Part shown: positions 39,857-49,307 of the stretch, piece by piece
How the letters are laid out: the number at the start of each line of letters is the position of its first letter
How positions within the stretch are numbered: position 1 is the first letter of the stretch
From: Paraburkholderia ultramafica
GTDB taxonomy: Bacteria; Pseudomonadota; Gammaproteobacteria; Burkholderiales; Burkholderiaceae
DNA length: 64,000 nt
Assembly: GCF_902859915.1 (NCBI RefSeq)
Contig: NZ_CADIKK010000033.1
Span: 28,332-92,331 of the forward strand
Direction: 5' to 3'
The notes under the pieces: model-generated
What the model was told of the DNA's origin: nothing
Seen by the model: the letters and a program-made list of their open reading frames with translations, nothing else
The model's database searches: none
Translations under genes and position numbers: made by a program

Positions 39857-40989
39857 GCCTCGACAAGAATACGGGCGAGATCGACGTCGCCCGCGAACTC
39901 GAAAAGCAAAGTGCCGGCCGGGGCGGTCTGGATGATGAAGCCAGCCGCCGTCGACGGACGCCGGGCGCCAAGCTCTTTCTGATGGTCGTCATCGCGCTGG
40001 GCGTGCTGCTGGGCGGGTTTCTGACCTGGCGGGCATGGCAACGCGCGCACCGGGAGCCTGATGCCGCTTCGCACAAAGTGGCGAAGGTCGAAAATACGCT
40101 GCCGCCCTTCACCCCCTATAAACCGGATCCGAGTCCGGACCCGGCGGCAAGCGTCCCGCCGGCAGCAGCGGCACCTGTCGCAGCGTCGTCACCGAAGGCA
40201 GCCGATAGCAAGCCCGTCAAAACGCCGGAAGAGCTGCTTGAAGATCGCCGCTTCGCGGGCGGATTTGGTGCGGGAACCGGACCGTCCGACAGCTCGGATG
40301 TCTCCAAGCCAGTCCGTGCCAGTCTCGCGGGCGGGGCAGGCGAGAGCAATCCCGACAATCCGCTCGAAAAGCGCCTCCAGCCCCTCAAGCTCAAACCGTC
40401 GGTCGCTGGTCTGCTTTTCAACCGGGATTTGCTGCTGACGCGCGGTGCCATGATCGATTGCGGGCAGCAATCCATGCTCGTCACGGACCAGCCCGGCATG
40501 GTCACCTGCTACACGACGGCCGACGTCTATTCGGCCAACGGTCATGTCGTCCTCATCGATGCGGGCTCCAAGGTCGTCGGGAGCTACCAGACCGGGATAC
40601 AGCAGGGCCAGAAGCGCGTCTTCGTGATGTGGCAGCGGATCGAGACGCCGGCCGGCGTGATCGTCGATATCGACAGCCCGGGAACCGATGCGCTCGGCGC
40701 GGCCGGCGAGCCCGGCCAGGTTGACACTCATTTCTGGGAGCGGTTCGGCGGCGCAATCATGCTGAGCCTGATAGGCGACTTCGGGCAAGCCGTGGTCAAT
40801 GCCGCGCAGCGCAGCGGCGGCCAGACCCTCACGCTCAACAACACGTCGAATTCGACGAGCGAGATGTCGACGGAAGCCTTACGCAACACCATCAATATTC
40901 CACCGACCCTCTACAAGAACCAGGGCGACCGCGTCAGCATCTTCGTCGCCCGCGATCTGGATTTCAGCGATGTCTACGGCCTTAAATGA
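39853..40989 (+). CDS. virB10: VirB10-like T4SS protein
   Basis: One membrane helix lies at about residues 38-58 (LFLMVVIALGVLLGGFLTW), followed by a Pro-rich periplasmic linker (PPFTPYKPDPSPDPAASVPP). From about residue 185 it has the TrbI/VirB10 beta-barrel domain (LTRGAMIDCGQQSMLVTDQP, GSKVVGSYQTGIQQGQ). It spans both membranes and senses ATP use. The C-terminus overlaps the virB11 start. Confidence 0.92.
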   Translation: MSLDKNTGEIDVARELEKQSAGRGGLDDEASRRRRTPGAKLFLMVVIALGVLLGGFLTWRAWQRAHREPDAASHKVAKVENTLPPFTPYKPDPSPDPAASVPPAAAAPVAASSPKAADSKPVKTPEELLEDRRFAGGFGAGTGPSDSSDVSKPVRASLAGGAGESNPDNPLEKRLQPLKLKPSVAGLLFNRDLLLTRGAMIDCGQQSMLVTDQPGMVTCYTTADVYSANGHVVLIDAGSKVVGSYQTGIQQGQKRVFVMWQRIETPAGVIVDIDSPGTDALGAAGEPGQVDTHFWERFGGAIMLSLIGDFGQAVVNAAQRSGGQTLTLNNTSNSTSEMSTEALRNTINIPPTLYKNQGDRVSIFVARDLDFSDVYGLK

Positions 40990-42025
40990 GGTGATCGGCT
41001 TCAAGGCCAAGTCGATCGAGCAGCTGATCCGCCCTTTGCGGCGCTGGCTGGACGATGATGCCGTGATGGAAATCCGCGTCAAGCCGGGCGAAGTGGTCGC
41101 GCAGGCCTTCGGCCGATCGGAATTCTTCCCCGTGCCGGAACTGACTTTCGGCTATCTGCGATCTCTTGGAACGGCGCTCGTTTCATATGCGGGCCTCGGG
41201 CTGCAGAGCGTCAACTATGTGACGCTGCCCTGGGGTCAGCGAGGCACGGTCCTTCTGCCGCCCGCGGTGCTCGAGGGCGCGATCATGATCGTTATCCGCA
41301 AACATTCGCCTGTGGTCAAAACGCTCGTCGAGCTCGAAGCGGAGGGTGCTTTCGCGAAATGCCGGGATGTATCCTTTAACCGGCCGACCGAAGCCGACGC
41401 GGCCACGGAAAGCACGCGATCGGACTTCGGTCGTCTTGAACCCTTCGAGGTGGAATTGCTCAGCCTGAAGCGTGAGGGACGTTGGAGCGAGTTCCTGCAG
41501 CGTGCCGTCGAGCTGAAACGCAACATCGTCATCGCCGGCAAGACCGGTTCCGGCAAAACGACCTTGGCGCGCTCGCTGATCGAAGTCGTACCGGCCGACG
41601 AACACATTGCGACGATCGAGGACGTCCACGAGCTTTTCCTGCCGAACCATAAAGAGGTGACGCATCTGTTTTATGGGGAAGGGGCAGTGCGCATTTCGGC
41701 GCTGGCTTGTCTTGCCGCCTGCATGCGCATTACCCCGGAGCGGATTTTTCTCGCCGAGCTGCGCGGCGCGGAGGCCTGGGAATACACGAATTCGCTCAAC
41801 ACCGATCACGGCGGCGGCATCACGACCACGCACGCCAACGGCGCCGTCGAGGCCTTCGACCGGATTGCCACGCTGATTAAGAATTCGGAGATCGGTCGCA
41901 CATTAGAGATGGTGACGATCCGGCACGTCCTCTATACAACAATCGACGTTGTGCTATTCATGCGGGACCGTAAAATCCTACAGCTCTTCTACGACCCTGT
42001 ATTCAAACGCTCGGAAATGAGGTGA
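40970..42025 (+). CDS. virB11: VirB11-like T4SS ATPase
   Basis: ATG 40970 (MSTALNEVIGFKAKSIEQLI) lies within the end of virB10; GTG 40991 is a shorter alternative. Walker A is AGKTGSGKTTLARSL near residue 190. The Asp box (ATIEDVHELFL) and Walker B (RIFLAELRGAEAW) follow, then the His box TDHGGGITTTHANGA. It is a hexameric ATPase that switches between pilus assembly and export. Its last 60 bases (41960-42019) are duplicated imperfectly at 48314-48372, bracketing a three-gene cassette. Confidence 0.92.
   Translation: MSTALNEVIGFKAKSIEQLIRPLRRWLDDDAVMEIRVKPGEVVAQAFGRSEFFPVPELTFGYLRSLGTALVSYAGLGLQSVNYVTLPWGQRGTVLLPPAVLEGAIMIVIRKHSPVVKTLVELEAEGAFAKCRDVSFNRPTEADAATESTRSDFGRLEPFEVELLSLKREGRWSEFLQRAVELKRNIVIAGKTGSGKTTLARSLIEVVPADEHIATIEDVHELFLPNHKEVTHLFYGEGAVRISALACLAACMRITPERIFLAELRGAEAWEYTNSLNTDHGGGITTTHANGAVEAFDRIATLIKNSEIGRTLEMVTIRHVLYTTIDVVLFMRDRKILQLFYDPVFKRSEMR
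41960..42019 (+). repeat. Direct repeat, left copy (virB11 3' end)
   Basis: Begins ATGCGGGACCGTAAAATCCT and ends in GAAATG. The first 20 bases are identical to 48314-48333, and the rest matches with several substitutions and one gap (about 85% overall by eye). It lies inside the coding end of virB11. Confidence 0.8.
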
Positions 42026-42195
42026 TGGATCAACAGCTTCAGTTGGGATGTTTCGCTAATTTTGGAATGTTGCCCCACTGGACTTAGCAGACTATCATGC
42101 GTCGCGTGTTAATTAGGAAAGACTATGTATTGCCTGAAGATGGTCCCGCACGTCGTCAAGACGCCTGAAATCGATTTTTGCAAGATCGCTGCCCG

Positions 42196-44991
42196 ATGAA
42201 TGCCGTAGAAATCGATCAGGCCATTTCGGAACTGGCTTTGCAGCCCTTTGATGCTGTCGAATTCCCCTTCGCCTTCCTGGCTGCCTTCGGCAACAAGGAC
42301 ACGGCAATTAAGCGACTGCGCACGGGCAATAACAACGCTTCGGACGTGCCAGGTGGGGTGCTCCAACGCAACAACATCCACCTCGCCGTCTGCCAGCCCG
42401 ATGACGCCGGCGGTACTGTGGGTGAAACTCTCCAGGCATTGCGCGCCAGTCAGGCCACTATAAAGGCCAAAGCCAGGTTCATCCTCGCAACCGACGGTGA
42501 GAGCCTCGAAGCTGAAGAGTTAGGTAGCGGTGAAACTGTCGCGTGTTCGTATCGGGATTTCCCGAACCACTTCGGCTTCTTCCTGCCGCTCGCCGGCATC
42601 TCCACCATTAAGGAGATCAAGGACAACCCGATCGACGTGCGCGCTACGGGCCGACTAAACAAGTTGTATGTCGAGCTGCTGCGTGAGAATCCCGATTGGG
42701 CCACGGACGAGCGGCGCCCGGACATGAACCACTTCATGGCGCGGCTGGTGTTCTGCTTCTTTGCTGAAGACACCGACATATTTGACGGCCAAGGCCTCTT
42801 CACCCGCACAGTGGAGCAGATGAGCGAGCGCGACGGAGCCAATACCCATGAGGTTCTGTCCGAAATCTTCCGCGCCATGAACACGAAGCGTGCCGACCGT
42901 TCCGTGGCGAACTTTCGGCCTTGGGCGGACCGGTTTCCCTACGTGAACGGTGGCCTGTTCTCCGGGAGCACCGATGTGCCGCGATTTACGCGCATGGCAC
43001 GCAGCTATCTGATTCACGCTGGTAATCTGAACTGGCGCGAGATCAACCCCGACATCTTCGGCAGTATGATCCAGGCCGTTGCGGACGAGGAAGAACGCGG
43101 TGCGCTGGGCATGCACTACACGAGTGTCCCGAACATTCTGAAGGTACTGAATCCGCTTTTCCTCGATGATCTGCGGACACAACTGACGGAAGCCGGGGAC
43201 AACGAACGTAAGCTGCTTAACCTCCGCAAGCGCATGTCGCGCATTCGGGTGTTTGACCCGGCCTGCGGTTCCGGCAACTTCCTCGTCATCGCTTACAAGC
43301 AGATGCGCGAGATTGAGGCCGAAATCAATCACCGCCGTGGAGAAGCCCATTTGGGCAGCGAAATACCACTGACCAACTTCCGTGGCATCGAGCTGCGCGA
43401 CTTCCCGGCAGAGATTGCGCGCCTGGCGCTCATCATCGCTGAGTTTCAGTGCGACGTGCTGTATCGCGGGCAGAAGAATGCGCTGGCAGAATTTCTGCCG
43501 CTGGATGCGCAGAACTGGATCATTTGCGGCAATGCGCTGCGGCTGGATTGGCTTGGTATCTGTCCTCCCACTGGAACGGGCGTAAAGTTTGTGGCCGATG
43601 ACCTGTTTGGCACACCGCTCAATCAGACTGAAATTGACTTCCAAAATGAAGGCGGAGAGACATACATTTGTGGCAATCCGCCGTACCTAGGCTATAAATT
43701 TCAAAGCGCAGCACAGAAGGCAGACGTTGCTTCTATTTTCGGCGCACGGACGAAAGCATCAAGGTCTCTTGATTATGTCACTGCTTGGTTCATGAAGGCC
43801 GCTGACTACGGCGTGCAGTCTAAATGCGTCGCCGCGTTTGTTACCACGAATTCCATTTGTCAGGGACAGCAAGTGCCGATTCTTTGGCCGTTGATTTTCG
43901 ATACGGGGCATCGAATTGCATTCACGCACACGTCGTTCAAGTGGGCAAATCTCGCTAACCACAACGCTGGCGTGACTGTCGCTATCGTTGGCATCGCGCA
44001 TGAATCGTCTATAAAGAAGCGTCGGATTTTTTCGGAGAGCAACGAACATGTCATGGAGACGGTCGCACAAAACATCAACCCGTATTTAGTAAACTCGCGA
44101 GATATTTTCGTTGAAGCCCGTAATCAACAGATATCGGGCTTAAGTGAGATGTTGTCCGGGGACAAACTTACCGATGGTGGGCATCTCGTTTTATCGGAAG
44201 AGGAACGCCGAAGTTTGCTCGCTAGTGCCCCTGAGGCAGAACGATATCTCGGTCGCTTGGTTGGGGGGCAAGAATTGATTCGGGGGATACTGCGTTATGC
44301 GCTGGTGATTCCCGATGATGAAGTGGAGGATGCATCGAAGCTGCCCGGCGTGGAATCGAGACTCCGTGCTGTCGCTGCGGTACGTGCATCCAGTACCAAG
44401 AAAGCAACTCAAGAGCTAGCGTTAACGCCGCATCGATTTGATGAATCGAGATTCGAGGCTCGCCGAAAAATCATTGTGGCTCAGTTATCGTCCGAAAATC
44501 GTGAGTATTACCCGTGCGATCTTGTGGCTCAGGCGGACGTTCCGATGGCCCCATCGCTTGTAATTTATCGAGACGATCCACACCTGCTTGCGCTTATAGC
44601 TTCGCGCCTTCATCTGATATGGATCGCCACGGTCTGCGGAAAACTGGAAACGCGATATCGCTACTCCAACACTCTCGGCTGGAATACCTTTCCCGTGCCG
44701 TTGCTGACCGAACAGAACAAGGCTGACCTGACGGCTTGCGCCGAAGATATTCTGCTGGCCCGCGAGGCGCATTTTCCGGCCACGATCGCCGACCTCTACG
44801 ACCCGGACAACATGCCGGAGAACCTGCGCCATGCCCACGAGCGTAACGATGAAATTCTGGAACGCATCTATATCGGCCGGCGCTTCAAAAACGACACTGA
44901 ACGCTTGGAAAAGCTTTTCGACCTTTACACAAAAATGACGTCCTCCCAGACCAAGCCTGCGGTTAAAGCAACAAGGAAGAAAAAAGCATGA
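42196..44991 (+). CDS. MmeI-like DNA methyltransferase without visible nuclease motif
   Basis: ATG 42196 (MNAVEIDQAISELALQPFDA) gives about 931 residues. The MTase core has HYTSVPNILKVLNPLFLDDL, SAM motif I FDPACGSGNFLVIAYKQM (about residue 355) and catalytic GNPPYLGYKF (about 495), as in MmeI-type enzymes and N6-adenine methylases. A target-recognition and C-terminal region follows. MmeI-type enzymes carry an N-terminal PD-ExK nuclease; here the equivalent strand reads GGVLQRNNIHLAVCQPDD with no ExK that I can see. Cutting may instead be done by the GIY-YIG gene two positions downstream. It overlaps the helicase gene by ATGA. Confidence 0.85.
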   Translation: MNAVEIDQAISELALQPFDAVEFPFAFLAAFGNKDTAIKRLRTGNNNASDVPGGVLQRNNIHLAVCQPDDAGGTVGETLQALRASQATIKAKARFILATDGESLEAEELGSGETVACSYRDFPNHFGFFLPLAGISTIKEIKDNPIDVRATGRLNKLYVELLRENPDWATDERRPDMNHFMARLVFCFFAEDTDIFDGQGLFTRTVEQMSERDGANTHEVLSEIFRAMNTKRADRSVANFRPWADRFPYVNGGLFSGSTDVPRFTRMARSYLIHAGNLNWREINPDIFGSMIQAVADEEERGALGMHYTSVPNILKVLNPLFLDDLRTQLTEAGDNERKLLNLRKRMSRIRVFDPACGSGNFLVIAYKQMREIEAEINHRRGEAHLGSEIPLTNFRGIELRDFPAEIARLALIIAEFQCDVLYRGQKNALAEFLPLDAQNWIICGNALRLDWLGICPPTGTGVKFVADDLFGTPLNQTEIDFQNEGGETYICGNPPYLGYKFQSAAQKADVASIFGARTKASRSLDYVTAWFMKAADYGVQSKCVAAFVTTNSICQGQQVPILWPLIFDTGHRIAFTHTSFKWANLANHNAGVTVAIVGIAHESSIKKRRIFSESNEHVMETVAQNINPYLVNSRDIFVEARNQQISGLSEMLSGDKLTDGGHLVLSEEERRSLLASAPEAERYLGRLVGGQELIRGILRYALVIPDDEVEDASKLPGVESRLRAVAAVRASSTKKATQELALTPHRFDESRFEARRKIIVAQLSSENREYYPCDLVAQADVPMAPSLVIYRDDPHLLALIASRLHLIWIATVCGKLETRYRYSNTLGWNTFPVPLLTEQNKADLTACAEDILLAREAHFPATIADLYDPDNMPENLRHAHERNDEILERIYIGRRFKNDTERLEKLFDLYTKMTSSQTKPAVKATRKKKA

Positions 44992-47117
44992 ACGAGAACG
45001 CTGGCAATCCGACCAATGCCTACACCGTGCCGTCAGTCTCAATTGCCACGGCACGTACCGGCGTCTCCACCAAAGCAAATGCGCTTGGCATGCGCACGAT
45101 GCAGGAACGGGCCTACGCGAAACGCGGGGAGCAGTACCTGCTAATCAAATCGCCTCCAGCCTCGGGCAAGTCGCGCGCTTTGATGTTCATCGCGCTGGAC
45201 AAGCTGCACAACCAGGGCCTGCAGCAGGCGATTATCGTGGTGCCCGAGCGCTCGATCGGCGGCAGCTTTGCTGACGAGCCGCTCAGCAAGTACGGTTTTT
45301 ACTGGGACTGGCAAGTGGCCCCACAGTGGAACCTATGCAATGCCCCCGGCGTGGACGAACCCCGCGTGGCGCGATCGAAGGTGGATGCGGTCCGCAAGTT
45401 TCTGGCTAGCGCCGACAGGGTGCTGGTCTGTACTCACGCCACCTTTCGCTTTGCAGTGGAAGAACTCGGTATCGAGGCGTTCGACAACCGTCTGATCGCC
45501 ATCGATGAATTCCACCACGTCTCCAGCAATCCGGACAACAAGCTCGGTAGCCAGCTCGGCGCTTTCATCGCTCGCGACAAGGTGCATCTTGTCGCGATGA
45601 CTGGGTCATATTTCCGGGGCGATAGTGAAGCAGTGCTGTCGCCGGCGGACGAAGGCCGGTTCGAGACCATCACCTACACCTACTACGAGCAGCTCAACGG
45701 CTATAACTGGCTGAAATCGCTCGACATTGGCTATTTTTTCTATACCGATCGTTATGTCGACGCTGTACCAAAGGTGCTGGACCCGGCACTAAAGACGATC
45801 GTTCACATCCCGAACGTGAATGCGCGCGAGAGCCTCAAGGACAAGGAGCGTGAGGTCAACGAAATCATGCATTCGCTGGGCGAATGGAAAGGCATCGACC
45901 CGGCTTCAGGCTTCCACCTGATAGAGACGCCTGTGGGCCAGACGCTAAAGGTTGCCGATCTGGTGGACGATAGCGACGCAGCCAGGCGCTCACGCGTGCT
46001 GAATGCACTCAAGGATCCGGCGCAGAAAGACAATCGCGACCATGTCGACATCATTATTGCACTGGGCATGGCGAAGGAAGGCTTTGACTGGATCTGGTGC
46101 GAACATGCGCTGACGATCGGCTATCGCAGCAGCCTGACCGAGATCGTGCAGATCATCGGCCGCGCCACCCGCGACGCCAAGGGCAAAGAGCGCGCGCGAT
46201 TTACCAACTTGATCGCCGAACCGACGGCCGATCAGGTCGCCGTGGCTGAAGCCGTGAACGACATGCTCAAGGCGATCGCGGCCAGCCTTCTGATGGAGCA
46301 GGTGCTAGCCCCTCGCTACGAATTCACGCCCAAAAACACTGGCCCGAAGGAAGGCTTCGACTACGGCGAACAGGGCTACCAGGAAGACGGCCACAATGTC
46401 GGCGTGAACAAAGATACGGGCCAGGTCCATGTCGAGATCAATGGACTTATTACGCCGCAGAGCGGGGAAGCAACGCGTATCTGCCGGGAAGATCTGAACG
46501 AGGTTGTCACCAGCTTCCTGCAGGACAGGACCGTGCTTGAGCGCGGCCTGTTCGATCAGGAAAACACCCTGCCCGAAGAACTGACCCAGTTACGCATGGG
46601 CAAGATCGTGCGTGAGCGCTATCCGGAACTGAGCGAGGCCGACCAGGAAGCAATCCGGCAGCATGCCATTGCCGCCATGAACATCACGCAACAGGCGAAG
46701 CTTGCCCTGGCGGGAGCCGATGCGAGTGGCGCGGATGCCGGCCAGACGGCGCAAGGAAACACTTCCTTGCTGGACGGGGTTCGCAAGTTTGTCAACGTGC
46801 GCGATCTGGACATCGATCTTATCGACCGCATCAACCCCTTCGAGGCCGCCTATGCGGTGCTGGCAAAGGCGATGGACGAAAAATCGCTGCGCCAGGTGCA
46901 GGCGAGCATTGCCGCGAAAAAGGTGAATATTCCGGAGGAAGAAGCCCGCGAGTTGGCCAAACGTGCGCTGCTGTTCAAAAACGAGCGGGGCCGCCTGCCC
47001 GACATCAATTCTGCCGATGCTTGGGAAAAGCGCATGGCGGAAGGCGTCGCGGCCCTGGCGCGATATCGCGCGCAGGCCAAGATGGCACAGGCAATGGGAG
47101 AGACCGGCAATGGCTGA
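44988..47117 (+). CDS. SF2 DEAD/DEAH-box helicase of the three-gene cassette
   Basis: The 709-residue protein has motif I KSPPASGKSRALMF (about residue 57), motif II IDEFHHVSS (about 170), motif III VAMTGSYFRGD and motif VI VQIIGRATRDAKGK (about 390), so a complete SF2 ATPase. The last 250 residues contain an acidic linker and helices (ELSEADQEAIRQHAIAAMNI) without known domains. It resembles the translocase subunits of type I, III and ISP restriction systems. Four-base overlaps on both sides (ATGA with the MTase, overlap with the nuclease) show that the three genes form one operon. Confidence 0.88.
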   Translation: MNENAGNPTNAYTVPSVSIATARTGVSTKANALGMRTMQERAYAKRGEQYLLIKSPPASGKSRALMFIALDKLHNQGLQQAIIVVPERSIGGSFADEPLSKYGFYWDWQVAPQWNLCNAPGVDEPRVARSKVDAVRKFLASADRVLVCTHATFRFAVEELGIEAFDNRLIAIDEFHHVSSNPDNKLGSQLGAFIARDKVHLVAMTGSYFRGDSEAVLSPADEGRFETITYTYYEQLNGYNWLKSLDIGYFFYTDRYVDAVPKVLDPALKTIVHIPNVNARESLKDKEREVNEIMHSLGEWKGIDPASGFHLIETPVGQTLKVADLVDDSDAARRSRVLNALKDPAQKDNRDHVDIIIALGMAKEGFDWIWCEHALTIGYRSSLTEIVQIIGRATRDAKGKERARFTNLIAEPTADQVAVAEAVNDMLKAIAASLLMEQVLAPRYEFTPKNTGPKEGFDYGEQGYQEDGHNVGVNKDTGQVHVEINGLITPQSGEATRICREDLNEVVTSFLQDRTVLERGLFDQENTLPEELTQLRMGKIVRERYPELSEADQEAIRQHAIAAMNITQQAKLALAGADASGADAGQTAQGNTSLLDGVRKFVNVRDLDIDLIDRINPFEAAYAVLAKAMDEKSLRQVQASIAAKKVNIPEEEARELAKRALLFKNERGRLPDINSADAWEKRMAEGVAALARYRAQAKMAQAMGETGNG

Positions 47118-48303
47118 GATGGACGACGACGAACTGCTGGACGCGCTGGGCGTAGAAGTCGCCCCGCTCAAGACCTCCAGCCATACCCCGCGCGAGGAAC
47201 GCATCATCGCCGGGTTTGAGGAGATCCTGCGCTTTTATGAGACCCACGGCCGCGCCCCGCAACATGGCGAAGATCGCGATATCTTCGAGCGTCTGTACGC
47301 GGTACGCCTCGAGCAGCTGCGCAGGCTGCCAGAAGCGCAAACCCTGCTGGCGAACCTTGATGAACCGCGCCTACTGTCGACTGCGTCGTCGACGGCAGTC
47401 AAGGTGGAAGAGCTGGATGAGGACGCATTGCTCGCCGAACTGGGTGTAAGCGATGAACCCGCCGAAGACGACATCACGACCTTGCGCAACGTTCGCCCTT
47501 ACGAAACACGCCGGGTGGCCGAGGAAATTGCCACTCGAACCCGCTGCGAGGACTTTGAGAAGTTCCAGCCATTGTTTGAGAAGGTTAAGCGTGAACTGAA
47601 GGCGGGCGAGCGCAAGGTGATCCGGCTGGAAACCCGCTCTCTCGATGAAATCCAACAAGGAACCTTCTTCATTGTCGGCGGACAGACGGCCTACATTGCC
47701 GAAGAAAAGGGCGAATTCACCACCGAGTACGATCGGCGCGACATGCGTCTCCGCGTCATCTACGACAATGAAACCGAAAGCGAGGTCCTGCAGCGTTCGC
47801 TGCAGCGCGCTCTGCACCGGGACAAGGTCGCTAGACTTATCACCGAACCGAGCATTGGCCCTCTATTCGGCGATGTTCCCGAGCCGGATGACATCGCAAG
47901 CGGGACCATTTATGTTTTACGCAGCGAATCCGAACACCCGTTCGTCAAGGAGCACCGGGAGCTGATCCATAAGATCGGCGTGACTGGCGGGAAAGTCGAA
48001 GCACGTATTGCCGGAGCCGACAAAGATGCCACTTACCTGCTCGCCAACGTAGAGGTCGTAGCCGAGTACAAGCTGCACAACATCAACCGGTCAAAGATGG
48101 AAAACCTGTTTCATCGCCTCTTCGGCGCGGCACAGATCGATCTAACGATCAAGGACCGGTTCGGACATCCCGTTAAACCGAAGGAGTGGTTTCTCGTGCC
48201 ATTACAGGTCATTGACGAAGTGGTGAAGCGGATCGTCGACGGCTCCATTACGGGCGTGGTGTATGACCCTAAATCGGCCAAATTGGTCCCGACCACTGCG
48301 TGA
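47110..48303 (+). CDS. GIY-YIG nuclease of the three-gene cassette
   Basis: ATG 47110 lies within the helicase end. The first 120 residues are acidic, with two similar elements (DDDELLDALGVEVAP and DEDALLAELGVSDEP), perhaps for docking to the partner proteins. Residues about 265-370 look like a T5orf172/MUG113-type GIY-YIG domain: ASGTIYVLRSES supplies GIY, HKIGVTGGKVEARIAGA supplies YIG and the Arg, and MENLFHRLF carries the metal-binding Glu. This is the only nuclease motif I can see in the operon. Confidence 0.8.
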   Translation: MAEMDDDELLDALGVEVAPLKTSSHTPREERIIAGFEEILRFYETHGRAPQHGEDRDIFERLYAVRLEQLRRLPEAQTLLANLDEPRLLSTASSTAVKVEELDEDALLAELGVSDEPAEDDITTLRNVRPYETRRVAEEIATRTRCEDFEKFQPLFEKVKRELKAGERKVIRLETRSLDEIQQGTFFIVGGQTAYIAEEKGEFTTEYDRRDMRLRVIYDNETESEVLQRSLQRALHRDKVARLITEPSIGPLFGDVPEPDDIASGTIYVLRSESEHPFVKEHRELIHKIGVTGGKVEARIAGADKDATYLLANVEVVAEYKLHNINRSKMENLFHRLFGAAQIDLTIKDRFGHPVKPKEWFLVPLQVIDEVVKRIVDGSITGVVYDPKSAKLVPTTA

Positions 48304-48313
48304 TAGGAAGGGC

Positions 48314-48372
48314 ATGCGGGACCGTAAAATCCTGCGTTCCTTCTACGACCTATATTCAAACGCTCCGAAATG
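48314..48372 (+). repeat. Direct repeat, right copy (virB11 3' end remnant)
   Basis: Starts ATGCGGGACCGTAAAATCCT, as at 41960. Read in frame it would encode a short broken end (MRDRKILRSFYDLYSNAPK). It lies ten bases after the nuclease stop. It marks the right boundary of the cassette. Confidence 0.8.
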
Positions 48373-48423
48373 GGATAGATGAAATCGCGGTAACGTTCCG
48401 TACATCTGTTTTCAGCAGATTTT

Positions 48424-48488
48424 GAAATCTGGAAGGGCCTCGGAATCCTCGCCCCAGATTTCGCAGCCGGCTTAGGCCGGCTTTTTTT
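48424..48488 (+). terminator. Structured region ending in a Rho-independent terminator
   Basis: AAATCTGG and CCAGATTT (48425-48461) enclose a GC-rich inner stem. AGCCGGC (48465-48471), loop TTAG, GCCGGCT (48476-48482) and a run of seven T follow. This terminates the virB11 or cassette transcript. Confidence 0.75.
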
Positions 48489-48530
48489 GGGTTCATCGTG
48501 GCTGGGAATGCGGCAAACAGGAGAATGAAA

Positions 48531-49295
48531 ATGGTTGACCCTACCGATCTAATGAAGGCAGTGCCCGAAGACGTTGTCAAAGAAATCTACAGTGACGCGG
48601 TTTCCGATACGCTGAAAGAGGCGGGCAAGATCGGCGTCGATGTGGTTAAAACGCTCCGGCTGGTTCTCTTGCCGATTCAATACACCGCAATGCTACAGAA
48701 CCGGCTCGCCCGTCACCTCAAGCGCGCTATCGACCGCGTTCCGAGCGACGATCGAATAGCACCTGTCCAATCCATAACCCTCGAGATTGCGGATCGCGTT
48801 CGCAATCAAGAAGACGATAGCCTCGTCGCGGAGATGTATGTGAGCTTGCTGGCAAGAGCGATGGATCGGAAGCGCGTGTGGGAAGCGCATCCGGCGTTCG
48901 TCCAGCTGATCGGGCAACTGGCTCCCGATGAAGCGCTTCTGATCGAGCAGCTTTCCCGCGCCGATCCTTCGCTTTATATACGCGTGCCGGACAGTAACGT
49001 AGCTATGACGGAGGCTGAGCGTTCCCTCGCGATTGCGATGTCAAACATGTCGCTTGAATTGAAAGAAAAGGTTGCTCGGATCGCGGTCGCCCCCGAAGAG
49101 CTCGGGCAACAGGACCTCGTTTACGTGTACATCGAGCATCTGGTGTCGCTCGGCTTAGTGTCATATGTGAATGAACCATGGAGCGATGAATTCAAGGGCG
49201 CGCAGCTCCATGAGTGCAGCTTCTGGTTCATCACGCTTAACGGATTTGGAAAACTATTTCACCGCGCATGTTTATCTGATCGCAGGAACAAATAG
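48531..49295 (+). CDS. Abi-alpha (DUF4393) family protein
   Basis: ATG 48531 has AGGAG 7 bases upstream. The helical product matches the Abi_alpha/DUF4393 pattern: LKEAGKIGVDVVKTLRLVLL, LPIQYTAMLQNRLARHLKRA, a VAEMYVSLLARAMDRKRVW helix, then AHPAFVQLIGQLAPDEALL and a C-terminal winged part (VYVYIEHLVSLGLVSYV). The family is named for abortive phage infection. It lies directly after the three-gene cassette and its terminator, so it is a separate unit with its own promoter. The mechanism is not known. Confidence 0.75.
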   Translation: MVDPTDLMKAVPEDVVKEIYSDAVSDTLKEAGKIGVDVVKTLRLVLLPIQYTAMLQNRLARHLKRAIDRVPSDDRIAPVQSITLEIADRVRNQEDDSLVAEMYVSLLARAMDRKRVWEAHPAFVQLIGQLAPDEALLIEQLSRADPSLYIRVPDSNVAMTEAERSLAIAMSNMSLELKEKVARIAVAPEELGQQDLVYVYIEHLVSLGLVSYVNEPWSDEFKGAQLHECSFWFITLNGFGKLFHRACLSDRRNK

Positions 49296-49307
49296 GAAAG
49301 GGCCCGC

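Noticed and set aside
48400..48490. tRNA-like element at the end of the cassette
   Set aside because: A GGGCCTCGGAATCCTCGCCCC stretch resembles a T arm split over two pieces, but there is no acceptor, D arm or anticodon arm. It is better read as nested hairpins before a terminator.
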